DNA from: Spirochaetaceae bacterium
GTDB taxonomy: Bacteria > Spirochaetota > Leptospiria > Leptospirales > Leptonemataceae
Length of the DNA: 64,000 nucleotides
Assembly: GCA_002730875.1 (NCBI GenBank)
Contig: PCBI01000019.1
Span: 124,001 to 188,000 of the forward strand
Direction: 5' to 3'
Of this stretch, positions 26,217-34,493 are shown piece after piece (position 1 is the first letter of the stretch; each line of letters begins with the position of its first letter). The notes under the pieces are model-generated. The model was not told where the DNA came from. It worked only from the letters and a program-made list of their open reading frames with translations, and did no database searches. The position numbers and the translations under genes are program-made.

Positions 26217-27107
26217 TTGACCAGGCCTAATATACTGAAAGAATTCCAGGATTTTCTGTTAGTGGAGCGCGGATTGAGTGAAAACTCCATTCATGCCTAC
26301 TCATACGATCTAAAGAAGTTTGAAGACTTTGTGGCGGCGCGTCGCAAAGACCTTCTTACCGTAAACACCGAAGACGTGGTGGGCTTTCTGCAGGATCAGA
26401 AAGAGAAGCAAATCTCCAGTCGATCAAGAGCACGGGCTCTGGCTGCGCTAAGGCAGTTCTATCGGTATCTGAAAGATGAGAACCGACTGGAAGCAAACCC
26501 CACCGAAAACGTAGATACCCCTGAAGTCAAAAAGACTCTGCCCGACTACCTCACGGTAGAGGAGATCAAAGAGCTCTTCGATTGCTTCAACGAAAAGGAT
26601 CCCTACGAAATGCGGGACAAAGCAATCTTTGAACTGCTCTATTCCAGCGGGTTGCGAATTTCTGAAGCTTGCAATTTGCGTCTGGAGGACCTGGATCTGG
26701 AGAATCTGTTTTTGACGGTTCGCGGAAAAGGGGGAAGGGAACGTCTCGTGCCTTTCGGCCAGAAGTCTCTGGAAGTGATCCAGAACTATATGGACAATGC
26801 CAGAGAGAAGATCCTCAAGTCTCGTTACAGCCAGTATCTGTTCATTAGCAAGAAGGGCGATTTGCTCAACCGTAAATCGGTCTGGCGACTACTGAAGAAA
26901 TACATCTCGCGCACCGGTATAAAAAAGCCGGTCACTCCGCATACCTTCAGACACAGCTTTGCTACGCACCTTATCGAAAACAACGCCGATCTGCGAAGCG
27001 TACAGGAGTTACTGGGTCATCTGGATATCTCCACAACGCAGATTTACACGCACATGGCCAGCCGTACCTTGAAAGAGGTGCACAAGAAATTCCATCCTCG
27101 CGGATGA
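26217..27107 (+). CDS. xerD: Tyrosine recombinase XerD-like
   Basis: Site-specific recombinase expected to resolve chromosome dimers at dif during division. It has 296 residues. The SAM-like N-terminal domain is at about 6-90 and the catalytic domain at about 110-290. Catalytic residues seen: Arg147 (SGLRISE), Lys171, His242 and Arg245 (HTFRHSF), His268 (GHLDISTTQ) and Tyr277. The start is a TTG with AGGGAG about 8 bases upstream. It is chromosomal and not flanked by attachment sites or cargo, so it is the housekeeping type, not a phage integrase. XerC and XerD are hard to tell apart without comparison. A terminator follows. Confidence 0.92.
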   Translation: MTRPNILKEFQDFLLVERGLSENSIHAYSYDLKKFEDFVAARRKDLLTVNTEDVVGFLQDQKEKQISSRSRARALAALRQFYRYLKDENRLEANPTENVDTPEVKKTLPDYLTVEEIKELFDCFNEKDPYEMRDKAIFELLYSSGLRISEACNLRLEDLDLENLFLTVRGKGGRERLVPFGQKSLEVIQNYMDNAREKILKSRYSQYLFISKKGDLLNRKSVWRLLKKYISRTGIKKPVTPHTFRHSFATHLIENNADLRSVQELLGHLDISTTQIYTHMASRTLKEVHKKFHPRG

Positions 27108-27157
27108 GATAGCAGTAATGCGACCCTTCCCGGGCAAAACCCGTCCCATCATCATGA

Positions 27158-27183
27158 AACGCTCTGGCTTCCAGGGCGTTTTC
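27158..27183 (+). terminator. Intrinsic terminator after xerD
   Basis: Stem AACGCTCTGG/CCAGGGCGTT (27158-27167 with 27171-27180, one G-T pair), loop CTT, followed by TTCTG. It lies 50 bp after the stop. Confidence 0.75.
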
Positions 27184-27754
27184 TGTATGCATTGCCAAAG
27201 GATCGTCTTGCGATCTCAATGAGCATCCGTTAACGCGCACGTCCAGGACATTAGCTTCCAGGACATGTGTCCGCCGGATGGGGGCCTTTCAGAGCGGCTT
27301 CTGAAGGCCAAGGGCTTTCTATGAGCTCCGTTCTGCACCTTCCTTCTACGACTGCCCCTCTGCGAGCTCCGTTCTCCAATTACCCTTCCAGGAGTTGTGT
27401 TCCTTTCTTTAAGTCCTCCGGCTTAATTCTAGCGGATTACCCGTTAGCGGTAGTTCGCGGAATCCACTGTTAAGATTTCGTAACAAGACTGTGACACGAT
27501 GCTGCCCTGGCGCAAGCCCCTCTCCATCGACGTATAACCGGCCGCTCCTTTTGCATCGCTCAAGGATAATCCCTTGCCTATAGGATAACCGGTTTATCGA
27601 AAACGTTTGGCGGACCGGCGCCGTATCGTGTTGCGCGAAAAATTCTCCAATTTCTGCTGGAAATTCGCAGGCTCCATTGTGTACTAACTGCAACTGCCTC
27701 TTTAGCGCCTAAACCAGGACATCCGAGAGGGAAAGAACAGGCAGGGAGGAATAT
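27184..27754. other. Large gap with decayed repeats upstream of a lipoprotein gene
   Basis: 570 bp without a supported gene. At about 27320-27410 the word GAGCTCCGTTCT occurs twice, 46 bp apart, in similar pyrimidine-rich contexts (CTTCCTTCTAC, ACCCTTCCAGG), a decayed tandem repeat. The later part (27440-27740) is of ordinary composition and should hold the promoter of the next operon. No clear -35/-10 pair was identified. Confidence 0.4.
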
Positions 27755-27952
27755 ATGAAAAGATTACTTGCGATTGCGGCCGTTTCTGTCCTGTCCTTTG
27801 CATCTTGCAGTATGCTGGGACTGGAAGAAGAAGACAACAAGGACGAACAATTTCAGCTACTGGCGCTGTGGGCTTTGCTTCAGCCCCGCACGAGCTGTAC
27901 CAATAACTCGGGGATGGTGGTTTGCATTCCGCCCGGGTTCGTTACGAACTAA
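27755..27952 (+). CDS. Small lipoprotein, unknown
   Basis: 65 residues. Signal peptide with a spirochaete-type lipobox (LSFASC, Cys18), then an acidic linker (LEEEDNKDE) and a short mature part of about 47 residues with Cys48 and Cys56. Strong ribosome-binding site GGGAGG before the ATG. It is followed after 12 bp by a larger exported protein gene with its own AAGGAGG site, so the two form an operon. No family recognised. The mature peptide is too short for an enzyme, so a partner or anchor for the next protein is possible (inference). Confidence 0.75.
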   Translation: MKRLLAIAAVSVLSFASCSMLGLEEEDNKDEQFQLLALWALLQPRTSCTNNSGMVVCIPPGFVTN

Positions 27953-27964
27953 AAGGAGGTTCCT

Positions 27965-29089
27965 ATGAACAAGAAATGGATTTTTTCTACGGCGGCTTTA
28001 TTGGCCTTTCTGGGAGCCTCCGTAGTCATTTATGAAGTAAAGACGTATAGAATCGACGATCCCCTGGATCTTCGCATTGATTTATCCGGCATCCAGCCGG
28101 TCCATGCGGATGAAAGCGCCTGGGGCGGGGTTCGCCAGTCGGTCACCTGGGCCAATAACAACGGGGCATTGATTGATTCCATTTTAACCGCATTGAACAG
28201 CAATGGATTCTTTGGTCTGCCCGATGGACTCTATACTCGTATTAATGTGGCCATGGGCACCTTTACGGCCAAGATTCGCATAGACAAGACATCCAGCTCA
28301 ACGTCCTTTCAGATTACCTGCTCTGCCTGCGAAACTCAGAAGAACTTCAAGCATCGGATGATTCTATGGAGAAATTCGGATGATGCCAAAGCTCTGGAGT
28401 TATATTTCAACGACTACGGAAACGTGAGCGGCGACGGGGCCATCGTGATTTACCGCACCAATGTCTTGAATCCCACTCAGTTTAATGGAAGTGACACGTA
28501 TGTGGAGAGCTGGGTGTACCAAACGTCCAATGGAATGGCCCAGACCTACTCCTGGGTAAATGGACCGCTAGCAAGCGGAGGTCCTACGGATCGTGCCCGC
28601 ATCTTTCTGGAGAACATGAATAGCGGAGAGCTTCTATGCGTAAAAGCGGTAATCCGCCTGAACTCCACAACTGCCACTCAGTTCAGATCGAATGCACCCT
28701 GGGCGACATGCAATGGTGCGCAGAGTCTGTATTATACGGTGGCTTATGGACAGAAGAATGCCAGCCCCTTTGAGACTACAGCCAAGGTAGCTATCTGGGA
28801 CGGCGACAATTACGGTCAGTCCAGCAAGATATGTGACTTCACTCATAGTCTGGATTTTGGATTGTTCAACGGAAATGGTTTCATCACTGATGGCGTTGCG
28901 GCTTCGGCAATTCCTGCGGGCCACCGGGATGGTGCGGCCATAAACACGCTTTTCGCCAGCATCCAAAACGACCCTGGTGCCGGGAATCGTTATCAGGACC
29001 TGCGTCAGGCAACCATTGATGGTTTAACGACCTCTAACGTGACGTTTCACTCTACGGGAGTCATGGCTCCCACAGGAAACTCATTCTAG
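27965..29089 (+). CDS. Exported protein of 374 residues, unknown
   Basis: An N-terminal membrane anchor or uncleaved signal (about 5-24, WIFSTAALLAFLGASVVIY) is followed by a beta-rich, Asn/Ser/Thr-rich exported domain. Paired Cys occur at CSAC (near 119-122), at about 225, at about 249 and at about 288, suggesting disulfides. Segments such as WVYQTSNGMAQTYSW and IAVAYGQ-like strands look like a surface beta-sandwich, but I recognise no family. Strong ribosome-binding site (AAGGAGG). It is second gene of an operon with the small lipoprotein, closed by the terminator at 29150. Surface location is inferred. Confidence 0.8.
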   Translation: MNKKWIFSTAALLAFLGASVVIYEVKTYRIDDPLDLRIDLSGIQPVHADESAWGGVRQSVTWANNNGALIDSILTALNSNGFFGLPDGLYTRINVAMGTFTAKIRIDKTSSSTSFQITCSACETQKNFKHRMILWRNSDDAKALELYFNDYGNVSGDGAIVIYRTNVLNPTQFNGSDTYVESWVYQTSNGMAQTYSWVNGPLASGGPTDRARIFLENMNSGELLCVKAVIRLNSTTATQFRSNAPWATCNGAQSLYYTVAYGQKNASPFETTAKVAIWDGDNYGQSSKICDFTHSLDFGLFNGNGFITDGVAASAIPAGHRDGAAINTLFASIQNDPGAGNRYQDLRQATIDGLTTSNVTFHSTGVMAPTGNSF

Positions 29090-29149
29090 GTCAGTAAGTA
29101 GCCTGATACTGACAGCGCATCAGGCCATTATGGCACCTTCGATGATACG

Positions 29150-29175
29150 GGCCGGTCCGCAGGGCTGGCCTTTTT
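29150..29175 (+). terminator. Intrinsic terminator after the 374-residue exported protein gene
   Basis: Stem GGCCGG/CTGGCC (29150-29155 with 29165-29170, one wobble pair), 9-base loop, then TTTTTC. 60 bp after the stop. Confidence 0.7.
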
Positions 29176-29302
29176 CTTTTCTGCTTCTTGCACATATTCC
29201 CGTGGGATCTCTTCGCACTCGCTCCGCCTGGGTACTGCGCTTCGCCACAGCCCTCTTGCCTGCCATCCGGGCCACGGTGGCACTGTCGTCAGGGGCTGTT
29301 GT

Positions 29303-29743
29303 CTAATCCGAATCCTCCATTTGCTTGCGAAGCTTTTTGAGCGACTTTAGCAGTGCCCGGGTTTCTGCTTCGGACAGTGTTCCCAGTATTTCCTGGAAGT
29401 GCCCCAGTAGCGCCGGCGGAACCTCCTTCTCCAGCTTGCGCCCGCTGGGAGTTAATTCGACCCGGAAAGAGCGTTTGTCTGTGGCATCCGCTCCTCGTTT
29501 TATCCAGCCGTTGTCCTCCATCCGTTTGATCATGCGGGATATGGAAGGTAAATCCTGAAGGGTTATCTCGCGGATCTCGCTGGGACTCAAGGCGGTTTCG
29601 CTTTGCCACAATACATTCAAGGTTTGCCACTGCTCCGGAGTCATTCCTTCGTACGGTCGTAGGGCCCTTATTAGTTCCCTTCTAAAGAGCATCGCCGTGC
29701 GGTTCAAGTTGTAGCCCAGTTGATCTTCCAGATTTAGCGCCAT
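29303..29743 (-). CDS. MarR-family transcriptional regulator
   Basis: 146 residues with the winged-helix pattern of MarR: MTPEQWQTLNVLWQ, LSPSEIREITLQDLPSISRMIKRMEDNGWIKRGADATDKRSFRVELTPSGRKL (recognition helix near 68-82, wing near 85-100), with dimer helices at each end. It is divergent from the doxX gene. The 214-bp gap carries three copies of a palindromic site, one adjacent to its own start, so autoregulation and control of doxX are likely. The ligand is unknown; DoxX partners often point to quinones, thiols or oxidants. Confidence 0.93.
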   Translation of the reverse strand: MALNLEDQLGYNLNRTAMLFRRELIRALRPYEGMTPEQWQTLNVLWQSETALSPSEIREITLQDLPSISRMIKRMEDNGWIKRGADATDKRSFRVELTPSGRKLEKEVPPALLGHFQEILGTLSEAETRALLKSLKKLRKQMEDSD

Positions 29744-29763
29744 AACCCAGAAGCCACATCGTT

Positions 29764-29848
29764 AGTTGTGCTGACAACGTTTTTGCAGGCTACAGGAGAA
29801 AAGTAGTTGTGCGGACAAGTAGAATACATCATGGTTGTGCGGACAACT
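29764..29848. promoter_or_regulatory. Three copies of the probable MarR operator
   Basis: Sites at 29765-29778 (GTTGTGCTGACAAC), 29806-29819 (GTTGTGCGGACAAG) and 29834-29847 (GTTGTGCGGACAAC). The best copy extends to AGTTGT-N4-ACAACT-like symmetry. Centre spacing is 41 and 28 bp. They lie between the divergent marR and doxX genes. Confidence 0.8.
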
Positions 29849-29957
29849 AAACCCCGAGGGGCTACTTCCTGGAGCGAAGCTACAGGGGATGCTGAATCGG
29901 CGGAAATCAAGATAAAGCCCGTGAGTAATGGCGAGGGAAGCGGGCGAGGAAGGAACA

Positions 29958-30452
29958 ATGAAAGACAAGAACAGCATACAGCGGAAAGAGGCGCATTCGG
30001 ATTCGACGCTTCCGATCAAGGACTTCTTCATACAGCATCTCAGAGAGGTCCCGATCTGGATTATGAGCGCTCTTTTTCTGCTCTTTGGAGCCTCCAAATT
30101 CTATCCGTTCATGCCTACGCCGCCGGTGGCCCCGGAGGCCGGTCGTTTCATGGGCGCTTTGCTCAGCACCGGCTATGTCTGGCAATTCGTAGGTCTGGTG
30201 GAGATCGTAGGAGGAGCGCTACTGCTGGTGCGAAATACGCGACTGATAGGGGCGCTTCTGCTTTTACCGGTGATCGCGCACATTGTTCCGTATTTGTGGA
30301 TCCTGGCGCGGACAGTTCCAGGAATTCCCATGGGGTTGTTTTTGATCGCTATGGAAGGCTGGATTCTGTGGGAGAACCGAAGAAAGCTTTCCGGTCTTCT
30401 GGGTTCAGCCTCTTCGGCGCATCGTGAGCAGGAGATCGAAAAGCTCAACTGA
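29958..30452 (+). CDS. DoxX-family membrane protein
   Basis: 164 residues from the ATG at 29958, chosen for the GGAAGGA ribosome-binding site; an ATG at 29928 is in frame but unsupported. Four hydrophobic spans (from about residue 33) with DoxX marks: ALFLLFGASKFYPF, GRFMGALLSTGYVWQFVGLVEIVGGALLLV, and GALLLLPVIAHIVPYLW. The family is linked to oxidative and thiol stress in some bacteria; the reaction is unknown. It is probably under the divergent MarR regulator. A polar N-terminal tail of about 30 residues and a helical C-terminal tail are extra. A long hairpin follows at 30519. Confidence 0.85.
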   Translation: MKDKNSIQRKEAHSDSTLPIKDFFIQHLREVPIWIMSALFLLFGASKFYPFMPTPPVAPEAGRFMGALLSTGYVWQFVGLVEIVGGALLLVRNTRLIGALLLLPVIAHIVPYLWILARTVPGIPMGLFLIAMEGWILWENRRKLSGLLGSASSAHREQEIEKLN

Positions 30453-30518
30453 CTGTGGATCCCATATTACTCCGGGAATCCGATAGCATCGGTAAAGCCG
30501 GCAAGATACGCGAGAGTC

Positions 30519-30544
30519 GCCGGGCAGCCTTTTCTCTGCCCGGC
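30519..30544 (+). other. Perfect 9-bp hairpin after doxX, no U tract
   Basis: GCCGGGCAG (30519-30527) pairs exactly with CTGCCCGGC (30536-30544) around an 8-base pyrimidine loop. It lies 66 bp after the doxX stop. No T run follows. Confidence 0.6.
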
Positions 30545-30660
30545 ATTATGCGTCCTACAGGCTTACCTGTCAGCGTCGTTGTGGCGTTAGTGAAGGCGAA
30601 AAACGGGTTTTCTAAATCCTGGCTTGGCCTGTTTACTGTTGTGAACCCTGGCCGCCGGAA

Positions 30661-31461
30661 TCAGAATACCATCATCATGCCGAACTGCACGTTGTCCTTT
30701 CCGGCAGGCACAACGTAGCCATACACTCGTCCTGGTTGCAAGCCATCGCCCTCTTGCGAAAGCCAGGAGGCGCCCTTAAAGGAGGTTGTATGCCAGTAAG
30801 TCAGGCCTGCATGAATCAAAGAGGTAATCAAATAGCCCCGGAGGTTGTTCCTGAAGTTGGAGTCCGAGTCTTTCTTGGAACGTACCTTCTGAGTCAGCAC
30901 TGTCTTCACAGGGTAGTAGCTGTCGTTATACTTGGTAATGGATTCCAGTGTGAGGTAGTTATCTACCGGGCTTCGACTAAAAAAGCCGCCAAAGTCCAGG
31001 CCCAGTAGCAACTCGTTGGCGGATTGTCCGTGATCCAGGGGGCCTTTCCAGTACTGGGGGTTATCCCATCCGATGTTTCTACGTAGCCCGGGCATGTTAT
31101 CAATGGCGCCCAGTGCGTAGATCCCCTGCAGAGTAGCGAAGAAGAGTCCGAATTCCTCGTCCTCCGTCTCGTAAAAGCCGCTGTAAAAGGGGATGAAGCT
31201 CCGAAGCGCCGTATTTAATGGTTCAACCGGCTGGCGATCGATACGGACAATCCTGGGCCCGCCGGGTCTTTCGCGTTCCAGTATATCTTCTTTTCGTATG
31301 GTAAAAGTGCCTGTACCGGTTTCGATGACCAGGAGCTTTTCTGATTCATCTACCACTTCTCCTTCCAGAATTTGCCCGCCATTGAGACGAATGACGTCGG
31401 CAAAAAGGCTGGTAGCCGCGAATAATACGGTGAAGAGAATTAATCTGAACGCTAACTTCAT
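30661..31461 (-). CDS. Exported protein with an NG-LEG beta module, unknown
   Basis: 266 residues. Cleavable signal peptide (cut likely after LFA at 19-21). Residues 22-66 form a small beta module (DVIRLNGGQILEGEVVDE, then TGTFTIRKEDILERER) that recurs three times in the protein encoded at 32527. The rest (about 80-266) resembles an envelope protein with several Tyr/Trp/Gly-rich strands and amphipathic helices (SFIPFYSGFYETEDEEFGLFFATLQGIYALGAI). The end KDNVQFGMMMVF, with a terminal Phe, hints at outer-membrane insertion, though it is too short to be sure. AGGA lies eight bases before the ATG. No named family is recognised with certainty. Confidence 0.75.
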   Translation of the reverse strand: MKLAFRLILFTVLFAATSLFADVIRLNGGQILEGEVVDESEKLLVIETGTGTFTIRKEDILERERPGGPRIVRIDRQPVEPLNTALRSFIPFYSGFYETEDEEFGLFFATLQGIYALGAIDNMPGLRRNIGWDNPQYWKGPLDHGQSANELLLGLDFGGFFSRSPVDNYLTLESITKYNDSYYPVKTVLTQKVRSKKDSDSNFRNNLRGYLITSLIHAGLTYWHTTSFKGASWLSQEGDGLQPGRVYGYVVPAGKDNVQFGMMMVF

Positions 31462-31838
31462 TTTTGGAATCCTGCGCCGGTAGCTCCGACTTATGTATTT
31501 TCGATTACTTTATATTCAATATGAAGTGAAAGCGCAAAACAAATTTCTCTATTACGCCCCCGGTTTTCGCCGAAGGCCCGGGAACATCGGATCGGACGGT
31601 CTGGCCTACCCGGAGTTGGTTACTTCGGGCGCTGTTTTGATCGCCGTAGGAATAAATACGGAAGCCGTACCAGGCTACAGGATGTGGATTGCGTCAAATG
31701 GGGCTGAATCGTTCGCCGGTTTCGTGGGCAAGCAGCGTTAGTCCGGAGTATTTTTTTGCTTCAAGCGATTATTTTCATTTGGCTTGAATCTCATAGCAGA
31801 TATTACCGATTCTCTAAAGTAGACTCAGGAGGGATTTA
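31462..31838. other. Gap upstream of a lipoprotein gene
   Basis: 377 bp. An 82-codon plus-strand frame (31493-31741) spans much of it, but it has no ribosome-binding site or protein-like composition and I do not call it. An inverted repeat TTCAAGC/GCTTGAA (31760-31766 with 31782-31788) lies 50 bp before the next gene and could be an operator or promoter-proximal structure. Confidence 0.35.
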
Positions 31839-32291
31839 ATGATTCCATCGAAATTTTATAGATATTCCAGGTCCATAATTGTAGGTGCATTAGTGCTTCT
31901 ATTGGCAAGCTGTTCCGCATTCCAGGTGCGCCATATTGACGAAACCGGCAAAACCAGAACCTACGTCACCGATACCGTATTCACCGGTACCGGCACCATT
32001 CTGGATTGTGTGATCTCACCGTTTCACTGGGCGGGGGGATTGTTCTACATGCAGCCCTATATCAAGACGAATGGATTGAACTACCCCAATTTTGGGGCCG
32101 CTGGATGTTTTGGCAAAGCCTACGGCGACGGAGTCACCGATCTCATGGGCCTGGCCCCGGGAATGCTTAATCCCCGAGGCGGACCTGCCCGAGCGCATTT
32201 TGTGGACCTGAATGGAAAAGAAATCACCATTACTGGCGGAGCCATTGAAGTTGTCCGCGTGACCAAAAGGCTGCACTTCGGATTCAACTGA
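31839..32291 (+). CDS. Lipoprotein of 150 residues, unknown
   Basis: Signal peptide with lipobox LLASC (Cys25). The mature part of about 125 residues begins with a beta hairpin (VRHIDETGKTRTYVTDTVF), then a Gly-rich middle (GTGTILDCVISPFHWAGGLFYMQPYI) and a domain that ends in a Val-rich strand. The pattern CVISPFHWAGGL resembles small exported proteins annotated only as conserved lipoproteins. Strong ribosome-binding site AGGAGGG before the ATG. It stands alone. No function can be assigned. Confidence 0.78.
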   Translation: MIPSKFYRYSRSIIVGALVLLLASCSAFQVRHIDETGKTRTYVTDTVFTGTGTILDCVISPFHWAGGLFYMQPYIKTNGLNYPNFGAAGCFGKAYGDGVTDLMGLAPGMLNPRGGPARAHFVDLNGKEITITGGAIEVVRVTKRLHFGFN

Positions 32292-32526
32292 GCGAGACAT
32301 AATCAGGTTTTTCCTGCTGACTCATAGGAAACACACTGAAGACGTTAGTGGGGATACTCTGTTAGAGGTTCCTGGGGACATAGAAGGGCGAAAGCTCGCC
32401 GGGCAGGGGAGTTCGGAATCCGAATACCGACATTTGGGCGCCCGATACGGGAGATTCAGGAATCTTTAAAGAAAGAAAACAATCCTTGATTTTCCATCGT
32501 CCAATGTTAATGTCAGAGTACAGATT

Positions 32527-33654
32527 ATGAGACCATCAGAAAAAAAAGCCCTGGCATTGGCTCTCGGAGTGGGATACGGTATCTCCGTCCCCGCCTTTGC
32601 CGATTTGCTTATCCTGCGAAACGGGGATAAACTGGAAGGTAGCGTTACCGGCCAGACGATTTCCAGCGTCAACTTTGTAGGAGATGATGGTCGTGTTCAG
32701 ATAATCCCCAAGTCAAGCATCGCCACGATATTCTATTTCTCCCGGCAGGACAAACAGAAACAAGAAGTCAAGCTGGTAGCTCTCAAGAAAGAAGAGCAGC
32801 GCAAAGAGAGAGAAGAAGAGCTCAAAAAGAAGCGCGAAGAAGATCGTAAACGACGCGAGAAAGAGCTTCAGGAGAAGCGCGAAAAGGAAAGACTGGCCAG
32901 GCTGGAGAAAAAGCAAGAGAAAGAAGCCCTGGAGAAAGCTCTTCAAAAAGAAAAAGAAGAGCAAAAAGCAGAGGAGCTTGCTGAAAAGGAACGGGATGCA
33001 GAGGCGCTCAGGCTCGAGGAGCAGAAGCGTCTTGCACAACAGGAGCGCCGTCGCTTGGAGGCTTTGAGGCTTCAGAAGACCTCTGGATTGGTGAGGCTGT
33101 GGAGCGGTCAGGAGATTCGTGGCACGTTTGTAAGTCGCCATGGAGAGGTTTTTACCCTGGAGACTACCGCTGGACTTATGGATTTCCATCGATCTGAGAT
33201 TGAACAGATGGAGATTTCTGTAGAAGAGAACGGCGTCAGCCGCGAGCAGGTTCTGGCACCCTCTGAACTGGAAGCGGTTGAAACCGTGGCCTTGAGCAAG
33301 GATCAAATCGACCTTTCCAGCGGAGTCACTGTGAATTACAAGTCGGTCAGGTTTGATGGTTTTAATACGGAAGTGGAATCGGAATACGGGGAACTGAGTC
33401 TTCGCCCCGAAGATGCGGAAACATCCAGTAACCCGGTTACCGGAATGGACCTGATGGTGGGCGAATATGGCTACGTGATGCTACATAGCGGCCAGAAAGT
33501 CTCGGGAGATCTAATTCTCCGATCCCGGCATCAATGGATTCTTCACACCGAAAAAGGCGATGTTAGCTTGAATCCCGATGAAATCGTCTTTGCCCGAAAA
33601 GAACAAAGGGTTTCCGGGGATTCCTTTCCGGCCAGCCTGGTTTTCTGGCGATAA
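32527..33654 (+). CDS. Exported coiled-coil protein with repeated NG-LEG beta modules
   Basis: 375 residues. Signal peptide cut probably after AFA near residue 25. A beta module follows at 26-70 (ADLLILRNGDKLEGSV, then RVQIIPKSSIATIFYF), then a highly charged coiled coil at about 75-185 (Glu/Lys/Arg only in places). Two further clear modules lie near 187-230 (LVRLWSGQEIRGTFV, LMDFHRSEIEQM) and 312-355 (YVMLHSGQKVSGDL, DVSLNPDEIVFAR), with a degenerate one near 265-300. Each is about 45 residues: x-L-x-x-G-x-x-L/V-x-G, a gap, then a closing strand ending in a buried Ile. The modules look like small Sm/SH3-like barrels (inference). It is probably periplasmic. The same module opens the protein encoded at 30661-31461. 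Confidence 0.8.
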   Translation: MRPSEKKALALALGVGYGISVPAFADLLILRNGDKLEGSVTGQTISSVNFVGDDGRVQIIPKSSIATIFYFSRQDKQKQEVKLVALKKEEQRKEREEELKKKREEDRKRREKELQEKREKERLARLEKKQEKEALEKALQKEKEEQKAEELAEKERDAEALRLEEQKRLAQQERRRLEALRLQKTSGLVRLWSGQEIRGTFVSRHGEVFTLETTAGLMDFHRSEIEQMEISVEENGVSREQVLAPSELEAVETVALSKDQIDLSSGVTVNYKSVRFDGFNTEVESEYGELSLRPEDAETSSNPVTGMDLMVGEYGYVMLHSGQKVSGDLILRSRHQWILHTEKGDVSLNPDEIVFARKEQRVSGDSFPASLVFWR

Positions 33655-33740
33655 CTTCGGAGGCTCCTTCCAGCCGAACACTTCCTTCCAGCCAAAAGGT
33701 TCCTTCCTGCGGATGGGTTCCCGCCTGCCGATGGGTTCTC
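33655..33740. repeat. Decayed 18-bp tandem repeat, about five copies
   Basis: Between the converging genes ending at 33654 and 33739. Read in one plus-strand frame it gives six-residue steps of the type SFQPNT, SFQPKG, SFLRMG, SRLPMG, which shows the 18-bp period. Copies differ at several positions. Confidence 0.75.
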
Positions 33741-34419
33741 AAACCGGCAGATCTTCTGCTCTGGCAATATAATACACCAGAATAGCATTCCGTCCATCGT
33801 CTAGAAGAGAGTGATTTTTCTGCACATAGCCGCTAACCAGTTCGGCAGCTACTCGATCCGTGGTGTGATAAAAGATTCTTTCGTAGGGGCCCGGGGCTGC
33901 GGTGGGTCTGCCATCGTTATAACTCAATAGAGAAAGCATTCGCCGCATTCGGGCAAGCGGTAGATCCGTGGATTTCCTTATTTCATCCAGGTCCTCGGTT
34001 CTTAATTCCAGGACGTTACAGTCTTCGAAAGGATTGGGAAAGGGGATGGGGCCTTTTTCCGGCGGAATCAAATCGCAAAGAAAGCGGAGAATTCCCGTTC
34101 GTCGGGTCATGCTCAGTACATATAGATCTCGTCGCTTCTGAGCGTGGGTGCGGGCTGTGGTCCGAACCAATTCCGGAGGCAGGATATTGAACGCGCTTGA
34201 ATCCTTGAGCACATCGTAGGGAAAATGATCTAGGGAATAGTACTCCGGGAGCGCTTTGCCTTCCTGCCCTTTGAGGATTCCATTCTGAAAATACTTGAGA
34301 ACGTCTGCCGTGCTGGCGGCCATTCCCAGAATTCCCACCGCAGGATGCTTCACTTTCCAGACATTGGTTTCGTGGAATAGAACGCTGTCGAAATCGAATA
34401 TGGCTGCCTGGTTTGCCAC
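33739..34419 (-). CDS. HAD-like protein, uncertain
   Basis: 226 residues from a GTG start. Residues 6-13 (IFDFDSVL) match HAD motif I (DxDxx[TV]) right at the N-terminus, where HAD phosphatases carry it. A Thr in the middle (VLSMTRRTG near 104-112) could be motif II. No clear motif III/IV Lys and acidic pair was found, although SLLSYNDGRPT and SLLDDGRNAI are acidic loops. It may be a degenerate HAD hydrolase or an unrelated Rossmann protein. No ribosome-binding site was seen upstream of the GTG. It is divergent from the alpha-galactosidase gene with a 74-bp gap. Confidence 0.6.
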   Translation of the reverse strand: MANQAAIFDFDSVLFHETNVWKVKHPAVGILGMAASTADVLKYFQNGILKGQEGKALPEYYSLDHFPYDVLKDSSAFNILPPELVRTTARTHAQKRRDLYVLSMTRRTGILRFLCDLIPPEKGPIPFPNPFEDCNVLELRTEDLDEIRKSTDLPLARMRRMLSLLSYNDGRPTAAPGPYERIFYHTTDRVAAELVSGYVQKNHSLLDDGRNAILVYYIARAEDLPV

Positions 34420-34493
34420 AGCGTCAGTGAAAGGAAAACCAGCATAGAATCAAGCTCATAACAATGCCCGGGGGTGTTCTGTGATCCAGGAAA

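Noticed and set aside
26217-27107. Phage or island integrase
   Set aside because: Sequence is XerD-like, neighbours are housekeeping genes and no attachment repeats or cargo were seen.
29807-30427. 206-codon plus-strand frame near doxX
   Set aside because: It overlaps the operator sites and the DoxX gene in another frame and lacks a start signal.
31493-31741. 82-codon plus-strand frame
   Set aside because: No ribosome-binding site and no recognisable protein features; kept only as a note on the gap.
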